Shown: in pieces, positions 15,523 through 21,813 of the stretch | Numbering within the stretch: the stretch's first letter is position 1 | Layout: every line of letters starts with the position of its first letter | Assembly: GCF_001891085.1 (NCBI RefSeq) | Contig: NZ_JXUP01000008.1 | Location: forward strand, 1 to 64,000 | Length of the DNA stretch: 64,000 nucleotides | Reading direction: 5' to 3' | DNA from: Campylobacter concisus | Lineage (GTDB): Bacteria; Campylobacterota; Campylobacteria; Campylobacterales; Campylobacteraceae | Notes under the pieces: generated by a model | Database searches by the model: none | Seen by the model: the letters and a program-made list of their open reading frames with translations, nothing else | Told to the model about the DNA's origin: nothing | Position numbers and translations under genes: made by a program

Positions 15523-15855
15523 TTAAATTTCTAACTCACTTATGCCAAGCTCTCTTGCATATTCTCTTTCTATATCCATACCTTTTGAAAACTCACTAGC
15601 TGGATGCTTTGAAAAATATACATAAGAGCAATGGCTAAGCATTTCAAGTCCAGCCTTTAGCACCTCGTCTCTTTGCTCCTCGCTAAACACACCGCTAAAT
15701 GCAAGCACAGGGCTAAGCGGTATATATCCAGCTTCTTTTACCTTTCTGCACTCTTCTTTAGCTACCATGCAAGCCATAAAGTCAGCATTTACCTTACCGC
15801 TTTTAAAGGCAGCATAAGGGCTAGCAACATATACAAGTCTCATTGTCTCTTTCAT
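15523..15855 (-). CDS. DUF4406-type nucleoside deoxyribosyltransferase-like protein
   Basis: A 110-residue protein with the Rossmann-like start V-Y-V-A-S-P-Y of DUF4406/nucleoside 2-deoxyribosyltransferase-like proteins. G-Y-I-P-L-S-P-V-L-A-F-S, a central E-M-L-S-H-C-S-Y-V-Y-F and the final G-M-D-I-E-R-E-Y-A follow. The start has an AAGGAG site 4 bases upstream. A role in nucleotide metabolism or modified-base pathways is possible; substrate unknown. Confidence 0.75.
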   Translation of the reverse strand: MKETMRLVYVASPYAAFKSGKVNADFMACMVAKEECRKVKEAGYIPLSPVLAFSGVFSEEQRDEVLKAGLEMLSHCSYVYFSKHPASEFSKGMDIEREYARELGISELEI

Positions 15856-15884
15856 CTATCTCCTTTGTAAAATTTTGACTTAAA

Positions 15885-15906
15885 AAAGCCCTCTGTTAAG
15901 GGCTTT
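15885..15906 (-). terminator. Rho-independent terminator inside early operon
   Basis: AAAGCCCT pairs with AGGGCTTT around a 6-base loop, and on the minus strand the stem is followed by six T residues. It lies after the 35-residue ORF and before the DUF4406 gene, so it could separate or attenuate the transposition genes from the semi-early genes. Confidence 0.75.
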
Positions 15907-15912
15907 GTAAAA

Positions 15913-16020
15913 TCAAATACTTAAAGTATCAACTACAAAATCACTATCTTTTACATAGATATATAAGCCTCTTACTTCGTAAAATTTCTTTGAGTAAGAT
16001 GCAAACATTCCCTTTATCAT
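15913..16020 (-). CDS. Very small ORF, 35 residues
   Basis: ATG at 16020 is preceded by AGGAGAG and the frame runs MIKGMFASYSKKFYEVRG... to TGA at 15913-15915. The product is amphipathic with several tyrosines (G-L-Y-I-Y-V-K-D). It ends directly before the terminator at 15885-15906. Good ribosome site and context favour a gene, but its small size leaves doubt. Confidence 0.5.
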   Translation of the reverse strand: MIKGMFASYSKKFYEVRGLYIYVKDSDFVVDTLSI

Positions 16021-16030
16021 GGCTCTCTCC

Positions 16031-16228
16031 TTATGCTTTTATGCCTTGATATATCTCATCGCTATCGCTTTTTGCCCTATGTTCTTCAAGCAAAGCCATA
16101 AGCTCTCTTATCTCTTGCCATTTTTTGAAATTTCTTGGGTGAGATAGCTTTAAAAGTGCGCCTTTTTCTATCCTACGCACTTGCTCTACGCTTAGATTTA
16201 GCACCAAAGCTATCTCTTTTAGTGTCAT
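16031..16228 (-). CDS. Sigma-70 region 4-like HTH protein
   Basis: The 65-residue form starting at 16228 (MTLKEIALVLNLSVEQVRR...) was chosen because it begins 4 bases after the MuB-like stop; an in-frame upstream extension to 16294 would overlap that gene. The first 31 residues match sigma-70 region 4 (T-L-K-E-I-A...V-E-Q-V-R-R-I-E-K-G-A-L-L-K-L-S-H-P), which contacts -35 DNA. There is no region 2, so it is not a full sigma factor. It may modulate phage or host promoters. Confidence 0.7.
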   Translation of the reverse strand: MTLKEIALVLNLSVEQVRRIEKGALLKLSHPRNFKKWQEIRELMALLEEHRAKSDSDEIYQGIKA

Positions 16229-16232
16229 TTTT

Positions 16233-17102
16233 CTATCCCAAGATAACCATATCAAGCGCCCTAGCAACGACACTCTCATCAACAAGGCATCCATTTAGCT
16301 CAGCTAGCCTCAAAGCCTTTTTATATAGCTTTGCACTGCTTCTAAAGTTACCTTTGCAGTAGGGAAATATCTCTTTTGTATAGATCTTTTCACTCTCATC
16401 TTTGCTAAGTCCTTGCATGCACCATTTGCCACAAATTCTGCTAAAAAGCTGCCTTAGTTCCTTGTTTTTACCCATTAGATTTTTTAGCAGTATCTCTGTG
16501 CCACAAAGTATCAGCGGGGTGCGTGAGAAGTCATAAATTCTTCTTAGATCTTCAAGCGCCTTTAGCGGTAGATGCTCCGCCTCATCTACCATTATCACCT
16601 TATCGCTACTCTTTAAAAACCTAGCTACCGCCTTTAGCTTTGTATTTAGCCCACCAGTAGCATCTATTTTTAAAGCCTCGCATAGATCTTCAAGCAAAAC
16701 CTTAGCGCTCGTGTGACAAGTTGCCTCTATCAAAACCACATTTGGATTAGTCCTAGCAAACTCTTTTAGGGCTGTTGTCTTGCCACTTCCAGCAAAGCCA
16801 TATATTAGCCCTATCTCTTTTTCAGCTATCGCCTCACTTATGATGAAATTTGCCATCTTTACATCGCTAGTTACGTAAAACTCATTCTCTTTTGCGTTTG
16901 CGTGAAAATTCTTAGCTTTTTTGTTAAAATTATTGATGTAAGCATTGATTTTTGCGTTTATTGCATCGTTATCGCCCTTATAACTTCCGGCACGAAGTTG
17001 GCTTATTAGCGATGGACTCACTCCTATTGCACGTGCAAGTGCTGATCCAGTTATGTTGTTACTAGATAAAAATTCTTCTAGCTTTTTGATATTTTCACTC
17101 AT
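16233..17102 (-). CDS. MuB-like target-selection ATPase
   Basis: A 289-residue AAA+ protein. The N-terminal HTH (G-S-A-L-A-R-A-I-G-V-S-P-S-L-I-S-Q) is followed by Walker A G-F-A-G-S-G-K-T-T near residue 100 and Walker B V-I-M-V-D-E-A-E-H near 170, with a C-terminal helical domain. In Mu, B binds target DNA, stimulates the transposase and gives target immunity. It lies 11 bases downstream of the transposase with an AAGGAG site. Confidence 0.92.
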   Translation of the reverse strand: MSENIKKLEEFLSSNNITGSALARAIGVSPSLISQLRAGSYKGDNDAINAKINAYINNFNKKAKNFHANAKENEFYVTSDVKMANFIISEAIAEKEIGLIYGFAGSGKTTALKEFARTNPNVVLIEATCHTSAKVLLEDLCEALKIDATGGLNTKLKAVARFLKSSDKVIMVDEAEHLPLKALEDLRRIYDFSRTPLILCGTEILLKNLMGKNKELRQLFSRICGKWCMQGLSKDESEKIYTKEIFPYCKGNFRSSAKLYKKALRLAELNGCLVDESVVARALDMVILG

Positions 17103-17113
17103 TACTACTCCTT

Positions 17114-19594
17114 TTAGTTAGTTTCATTGACTATTTCTTGCCAACTTTTTATCTTTTTCTCTTTTTTTACATCACTACCAGCCACAGCCAAAAACTCATC
17201 ATCAAAAGCTCTATTTTTAGTCAGTGATCGGCTGCTTTTTTGAGCTGCTTCGATCTCTTTGCTCTCATTATTTACGCCCTTTAACTCAGGCTTTAGCGCT
17301 TTTTTGGCTTCAAGACCCATGACCATTTGTTTAAACTCTTCTTGGCTCTTATCTCTTGCCGCGCTAGCATCATCTTTTATATCACGCAAGCGTTTGCTAA
17401 AGAGCTTTCTAGCTGCTTTTGCTTCCTCAACACTTACGCCCTCATCCATATCAAGAACATTTGCTACGCCTATGAAGTTCTTATCATCCTCATCCCAAAC
17501 AAAACACTCATTTATGTTGTCTATGTTTTCTCGGATGGTAACTCGCTCATATCTAAACATCTGCACGTTATAAAAATTCATGCCACCCACGCTAACACCC
17601 TTTTTATTCACGTGCTTTAGCTCTTTTTTGCTAAGTCTCGCACTAAGACTTATTGCGTCCATAGCCACAGCATCGTTTATCTTTTCGTTGTATGCTTCGT
17701 TACATGTTTTACCAAGGCGCTCTAGGTAGCGTGCGTTTAAGAAATTCTCAGTGTAAAGATCCATAAGGTTTTGTACTTCGCTTAGCTCTTTTAGCTTTGC
17801 TATATTAGTTTTTACGCCCTTTTTAAGGCGTCTCTCTTTTTTGGAGTAGAAAAACTCTATCGCTTGTCTTTCAGTTATGTTATGTCCGATATATCCAGCT
17901 AAATTTTCACTAAAGCTATGTTGAAGCGCTCTAAAATTTCTCTCTACATAAGGTTTTAACCAGCCACTATATGCTCTAACAGCCTCATAGCGTATCTCAA
18001 GCGAACCAAGAACCGAGCTCATATATTCACTCTTAAAGGCCTTGCCATTGTCGCCTTTTATCATTTTTGGTTTGCCATATCTTATTATGTATTTAGCCAC
18101 AGCTCTTGCTATTGCTAGGCTATTTTCGCTATCGCTTATATGAAAGCTTGCCACCCCTGAGTAGGTATCGATTAGTGCTATGATCGTATAGCGTTTTTGC
18201 CACTGCCTTACGTAGCTCTCAAACTCCTCTTTACTTGAAAAGATATTATTTACAGTCTCATATCCTATGCTTTTGCATATATCACTGGCATTACATATCA
18301 TGTCAAGTGGGCTAGCATCTATTTCAACGACTTCATTTATCGTTCTTACTGCCCAGTTGCTCACTCCAAGTGCTGGCATTTGTCTGCCTATAACACCATC
18401 TTCGCCGTAAAGTATGAGATTTTTAAGAAGTTTGTTTTTCTTTAGGTAGTTATTTACATACCTATTTACCACCTCATAGCTCACACACTCATCTTTTTTG
18501 GCTAAAAACTCATCAAAGCTAAGCTTATCGTCGATCTGCGAAGTTGCATAGTAGTAGTTAAGCATCTTATGGATGTTTGTTATATTTATCCTACCTTTGC
18601 CTACATTTGATTTTATTAGCTCGTCGCACTTGTCACTAAGCCCAAGCTCTTCTAGTTTTAAGCTCTTATTATTACTCCTGCTATCCACAAGTGCATCTAG
18701 ACCACCCCTTTTAAATTTTCTTTGCCAGTCATAGAGCTTATTTGAGCTTACTTTTATAGGGTATTTATTGCTTGTATTTAAATACTCTATAAAACTACTC
18801 TCATCTATCTTCCCTTTTGCCTTATCCCACTCCAAAACTATTGCACGCTTACATAGTGCATCAGCTCTTTTTCCCTCACTACAAGTTGCTATTAGCGGCA
18901 AATTTGCAAAAGAGTTGCCGCTATTATTAGCGCTGCTACCATACATGGTGCCAGTAGCAGCGCAGCCATTGCCATTATCTATATTCTCTAGCTTATCATT
19001 ACTACAAGATATAGCAAGTACATAGCCATTACTATCATTGCCACATTGTTCATCTCTTTTTACCTCCTCTTGTATCCATATATTCCGTGTTTTGTTACTC
19101 TTGTCACAAAGCCCATCTCTTGCATCTTCATCACAAATTCTTCCAGCGCTCTCTTTGCTTTTATCTCTTGCATCTTCGCTCTCTCCTGCCTCTTTTGCTC
19201 CATTGCTTGCTCTTCTATCGTCCTTTGCATTAGCTCCATCTCTTCCGCCCAGCTCATCTGCTCTGGCACGTCCTGTGCTGATACATCTCTCATCATTAGC
19301 GCTAGCCCCTTTGCCTGACTTCTCTCCGCTTGCTGCATTGTAAGGCACATCATAGCTCTCTCCTTCTCTTGTTTTACTGATCCTCTCCACGATCTCTGGA
19401 TAAATTCTCTCGTCTATATCTATTCGAAGGGTTTTGCCACCACGACCAATGCCGTCTATATACATAAAACCTAATATATTAGGCTTTATAGAGCAAAATT
19501 TTTTTCCTGATTTTTCAGCTCTTTTTACTGCTTTTACCAAAGCATCATATTTTATAGCTAAAATTTCAGCTGCAACCCTTGAATTTACCCACAT
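17114..19594 (-). CDS. MuA-like DDE transposase
   Basis: An 826-residue transposase. Residues 1-60 form the Mu-type winged HTH. Residues about 90-230 are low-complexity and charged. The catalytic core shows Asp in V-V-E-I-D-A-S-P-L-D, Asp in M-I-K-G-D-N-G-K-A-F and Glu in K-P-Y-V-E-R-N-F-R-A, the DDE triad. A Mu-type C-terminal part follows. It carries out replicative transposition and integration. The start codon directly follows the stop of the 56-residue gene. Its N-terminal coding part contains a 14-base palindrome shared with the repressor upstream region. Confidence 0.95.
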   Translation of the reverse strand: MWVNSRVAAEILAIKYDALVKAVKRAEKSGKKFCSIKPNILGFMYIDGIGRGGKTLRIDIDERIYPEIVERISKTREGESYDVPYNAASGEKSGKGASANDERCISTGRARADELGGRDGANAKDDRRASNGAKEAGESEDARDKSKESAGRICDEDARDGLCDKSNKTRNIWIQEEVKRDEQCGNDSNGYVLAISCSNDKLENIDNGNGCAATGTMYGSSANNSGNSFANLPLIATCSEGKRADALCKRAIVLEWDKAKGKIDESSFIEYLNTSNKYPIKVSSNKLYDWQRKFKRGGLDALVDSRSNNKSLKLEELGLSDKCDELIKSNVGKGRINITNIHKMLNYYYATSQIDDKLSFDEFLAKKDECVSYEVVNRYVNNYLKKNKLLKNLILYGEDGVIGRQMPALGVSNWAVRTINEVVEIDASPLDMICNASDICKSIGYETVNNIFSSKEEFESYVRQWQKRYTIIALIDTYSGVASFHISDSENSLAIARAVAKYIIRYGKPKMIKGDNGKAFKSEYMSSVLGSLEIRYEAVRAYSGWLKPYVERNFRALQHSFSENLAGYIGHNITERQAIEFFYSKKERRLKKGVKTNIAKLKELSEVQNLMDLYTENFLNARYLERLGKTCNEAYNEKINDAVAMDAISLSARLSKKELKHVNKKGVSVGGMNFYNVQMFRYERVTIRENIDNINECFVWDEDDKNFIGVANVLDMDEGVSVEEAKAARKLFSKRLRDIKDDASAARDKSQEEFKQMVMGLEAKKALKPELKGVNNESKEIEAAQKSSRSLTKNRAFDDEFLAVAGSDVKKEKKIKSWQEIVNETN
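19470..19483. promoter_or_regulatory. 14-base palindrome inside transposase gene
   Basis: CCTAATATATTAGG is a perfect palindrome within codons 38-42 of the transposase. The same 14 bases occur at 20818-20831 in front of the repressor gene. A shared repressor or transposase site is likely; see findings. Confidence 0.6.
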
Positions 19595-19765
19595 TTAGGC
19601 TACCTTTATTCCATCTTTCTCTAGTATTTTTTTAGCCTTTTGGCTCACAAAACCTTTATAAAGGCTACTAAGACTAAGTCCTCTCATCTCACAATAGTCC
19701 TTGAGGTCGTGCTTTAGCTTCTGTTTTACCTCTCTTGTCACTTGCTTGACCCTATATGCTCTCAT
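19595..19765 (-). CDS. Small basic regulator upstream of transposase (Ner position)
   Basis: A 56-residue basic protein, ATG at 19765 with an AAAGGAG site 6 bases upstream; its TAA is immediately followed by the transposase ATG. The sequence (MRAYRVKQVTREVKQKLKHD...) contains a possible short HTH (E-M-R-G-L-S-L-S-S-L-Y-K-G-F-V). In Mu the gene before A is ner, an early repressor. The role is inferred from position, size and charge. Confidence 0.65.
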   Translation of the reverse strand: MRAYRVKQVTREVKQKLKHDLKDYCEMRGLSLSSLYKGFVSQKAKKILEKDGIKVA

Positions 19766-19788
19766 TTTTCACTCCTTTATTTTAATTT

Positions 19789-19798
19789 TTTATATAAT
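19789..19798. promoter_or_regulatory. Overlapping divergent -10 elements
   Basis: TATAAT at 19793-19798 reads rightward toward the gene at 19831, and TATAAA at 19794-19789 reads leftward toward the small regulator and transposase. Both leave short leaders of about 20-30 bases. The overlap means the two transcripts probably compete. Confidence 0.5.
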
Positions 19799-19830
19799 TT
19801 CATTATTAAGATGAGTTAAAAGGTGCAAAG

Positions 19831-20607
19831 ATGTATAAAGACACGCTAAGAAAGAGAAAAGATGATAGCTTTATAGTAAAAAACTATGAAAGTAACCTAA
19901 AATTAAGCTACGACTCTATTAGAAAAGATTATGACATTATACTTACAAGTGTCATCCCAACTCAAAAAAATCTCATAAAAACATATCTATGGCTTGATAC
20001 TTTCATTCTTGGTATATGTTTTTTCTTTGTCAAGGAAAAACTGATAACATCCTTTGTTCTATTTGAACTATTTATAACTCTCTTACCTTGTGTTATATCA
20101 ATGGGTATTTTGCTTTTTGCTCTATATCACAATAAGGAAAAACAGTTTATATACTTTGAGCCAAAAACTATTGCCAATATCAAAAATGATAAATGGAGCT
20201 ATGCTCAAGGGCTTATAAATTGTATAAAAGGCACAAAAGAAGCCTTTGACTTTAACTCTGAAATAGTTATTTTTAGAGCCTCCCTTATTAGACGTGGAGC
20301 TGCTTTTCTATTTTTATCCTTTTTATTTTTTGCCTTTACTACAGCTCATATATCATATAACTATTTTGATACAAATTATAGAAAGGAGGTAAAAACTATG
20401 GCTGATGATAAACCACCAGTAGAATCTGATGGCAACGACACAACTAAGATGTTTCTAAGCACCAACAATCAAGTAAAAGTCAACAAAGAAAACTTTAACG
20501 AGAGTGTTGAAATTAGAAAAAGTGGCAGCATTTCTATTACTGCAAGCAAAAAACCAAAACCAAGCAGCGAAACAAATGCTACTGTTGATAAGAAGGACAA
20601 CAAGTAG
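19831..20607 (+). CDS. Membrane protein of unknown function with internal start (moron)
   Basis: A 258-residue protein. Two adjacent membrane segments (about 51-68 and 72-98) and a third (about 153-172) are visible; the C-terminal 70 residues are hydrophilic and disordered. An AAAGGAGGT site precedes an in-frame ATG at 20398 (M190), which could give a separate 69-residue soluble product. It lies between the early operon and the repressor and points the other way from the transposase, the place of lysogeny or superinfection-exclusion genes. A SLATT-like fold is possible but not established. Confidence 0.65.
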   Translation: MYKDTLRKRKDDSFIVKNYESNLKLSYDSIRKDYDIILTSVIPTQKNLIKTYLWLDTFILGICFFFVKEKLITSFVLFELFITLLPCVISMGILLFALYHNKEKQFIYFEPKTIANIKNDKWSYAQGLINCIKGTKEAFDFNSEIVIFRASLIRRGAAFLFLSFLFFAFTTAHISYNYFDTNYRKEVKTMADDKPPVESDGNDTTKMFLSTNNQVKVNKENFNESVEIRKSGSISITASKKPKPSSETNATVDKKDNK

Positions 20608-20621
20608 CCACTCATTCTTAC

Positions 20622-20649
20622 AGCTCCTTGCTCTGCAAAGCAAGGAGCT
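20622..20649. terminator. Perfect 11-bp hairpin between convergent genes
   Basis: AGCTCCTTGCT pairs with AGCAAGGAGCT around a 6-base loop. It lies between the ends of the rightward membrane gene and the leftward tiny ORF and includes the stop of the latter. There is no T run on either strand, so it may be a bidirectional terminator or an RNA stability element. Confidence 0.6.
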
Positions 20650-20713
20650 ATTCATCAAACAAAAATATCCAGCCAAATAGCATAAAAGCCATAAAAAGCA
20701 TCAATTCATCCAT
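20648..20713 (-). CDS. Tiny hydrophobic membrane peptide, 21 residues
   Basis: ATG at 20713 follows an AGGAG site 6 bases upstream. The product is essentially one membrane helix: acidic start (M-D-E-L), then M-L-F-M-A-F-M-L-F-G-W-I-F-L-F, then D-E. The stop lies inside the 11-bp hairpin. Its size and shape resemble type I toxins or small membrane regulators. Coding is supported only by the ribosome site and composition. Confidence 0.4.
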   Translation of the reverse strand: MDELMLFMAFMLFGWIFLFDE

Positions 20714-20770
20714 TTTTGCTCCTATGTTCATCTCAACAATAAAATTTTAAAAGAACCTTTTAGAAACTTT

Positions 20771-20831
20771 TTACTTTTTTTAAAGTAATATTTTTCCAAA
20801 TACATTTTGAATTATAGCCTAATATATTAGG
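20771..20831. promoter_or_regulatory. Repressor upstream operators
   Basis: TTACTTT (20771-20777) and AAAGTAA (20782-20788) form an inverted repeat with a 4-base centre. CCTAATATATTAGG (20818-20831) is a perfect palindrome ending 18 bases before the repressor ATG. Both are good operator candidates for autoregulation. The second is repeated exactly in the transposase gene. Confidence 0.6.
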
Positions 20832-20849
20832 TGTTGTCAAGGACTTTTT

Positions 20850-21593
20850 ATGGATCTAGCACAAAAAATTAAATTTTTACGTTCAGAAAATGGTTGGACG
20901 CAAGAGGATTTAGCTAATAAATCAGGTATTGGAAAATCTACTATCCAATTATATGAAGGAAAGACAGGTAACAAAAATCCTACGAATGAAAATTTAAAAA
21001 AATTAGCCAATGCTTTTCGTATTAGTGTTTCAGAATTAGCCAATGAAAATTTGTCCATAAGTGAAAATGAAAATTTGTCCATAAGTAATAAAAATTTAGT
21101 TCGTAAGTCTAAAAATTTGTCCATAAGTCCCACAAAACTTAAAAACTCACAAAAAGATATAAAAACTATATCTATACCATATTTTGAGGATACGTATGCT
21201 AGTGCTGGTGGTGGGATGATAAACTACGATGAGGCACCGGTGATCATGGACTTTGATGAAGATTTTTTGCGTATGTTTTTACGTATAAGTGGGAGCATAA
21301 AAGGCATACATATAATAAATGCTCGTGGAGATAGTATGGAACCTACTATAACTAGTGGAGAGCTCCTTTTTATAAATCCTATGCAAAACGAAAATGGCAT
21401 TATAAGTGGTTGTATATATATCATAAACTACGATGGTGACTTATATGTAAAACGTATTGAGAAAAATCCAACAACAAAGGCTATAACGCTTTTTTCGGAC
21501 AATAAAAAATATGAGCCCATTGTCATACAAAAACAAGATTTAGAATGTTGTCACATAATGGGTAGGGTAGTGTCACATATGAAAAAATCTTGA
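20850..21593 (+). CDS. LexA-like phage repressor (HTH + S24 peptidase)
   Basis: A 247-residue repressor. Residues 1-60 form an HTH_3 domain (W-T-Q-E-D-L-A-N-K-S-G-I-G-K-S-T-I). A linker at about 65-95 has repeated N-E-N-L-S-I-S-like units encoded by repeated TTTGTCCATAAGT. The C-terminal S24 domain shows an A-S-A-G-G-G cleavage-like site near residue 115, the serine in G-D-S-M-E-P-T and the lysine in Y-V-K-R-I. This predicts RecA-stimulated self-cleavage and SOS induction, unlike the ClpX-controlled repressor of Mu itself. Confidence 0.92.
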   Translation: MDLAQKIKFLRSENGWTQEDLANKSGIGKSTIQLYEGKTGNKNPTNENLKKLANAFRISVSELANENLSISENENLSISNKNLVRKSKNLSISPTKLKNSQKDIKTISIPYFEDTYASAGGGMINYDEAPVIMDFDEDFLRMFLRISGSIKGIHIINARGDSMEPTITSGELLFINPMQNENGIISGCIYIINYDGDLYVKRIEKNPTTKAITLFSDNKKYEPIVIQKQDLECCHIMGRVVSHMKKS

Positions 21594-21625
21594 TTTAAAG
21601 CCCATTTAAACGGCTTTTAAAAGAG

Positions 21626-21769
21626 TTTGTAAAAAGATGTAAAGCTTTTGTAAAGTGATGTAAAGAAATTTTCGCCACTTTGATTTTGACCAAAACTCAT
21701 TCTAACTACGAATTAATCGCACTTTTCTATGCCTTTTTATAACTTTGATATCTAACATAACTTTACAAA
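21626..21769. mobile_element. Prophage end with transposase-site-like repeats
   Basis: TTTGTAAAAAGATGTAAAG (21626-21644) and TTTGTAAAGTGATGTAAAG (21647-21665) differ at two positions and are 21 bases apart. An inverted third copy, TTTGTAAAGTTATGTTAG on the minus strand, lies at 21752-21769. Mu-type ends carry such arrays of transposase sites in mixed orientation. A terminal CA at 21766-21767 would put the junction there. The second end is not in the window, so the target duplication cannot be checked. Confidence 0.6.
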
Positions 21770-21783
21770 AAGCGAAAATTTTT

Positions 21784-21789
21784 TATAAT
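21784..21789 (+). promoter_or_regulatory. Putative trpE -10 element
   Basis: TATAAT at 21784-21789 sits 24 bases before the trpE ATG, and AAAGGA lies about 5 bases before the ATG. It is just outside the inferred prophage end, so the insertion seems to have left this promoter intact while replacing everything upstream. Confidence 0.5.
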
Positions 21790-21813
21790 CAATAAAAATT
21801 TAAAAGGAAAAAT

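Larger units (their letters stand above)
1..21767. mobile_element. Mu-like transposable prophage (one end beyond the window)
   Basis: A contiguous block of phage genes contains the hallmarks of a Mu-type phage: a DDE transposase with a MuB-like ATPase, Gam, GemA/gp16, a MuF minor head protein, HK97-gp10-like protein, portal, terminase, protease/scaffold, capsid and baseplate V-W-J-I. The repressor sits at the inner end and is transcribed away from the transposase, as in Mu. Short repeats resembling transposase sites lie at 21626-21769 and the first host promoter is at 21784. The tail genes run off the left edge, so sheath, tube, tape measure and the second att end are not visible. The end at 21767 is inferred from a terminal CA and is not proven. 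Confidence 0.9.

Noticed and set aside
19038-19343. Plus-strand open frames opposite the transposase
   Set aside because: They are serine/leucine/alanine-rich shadows of the low-complexity transposase region, without ribosome sites.
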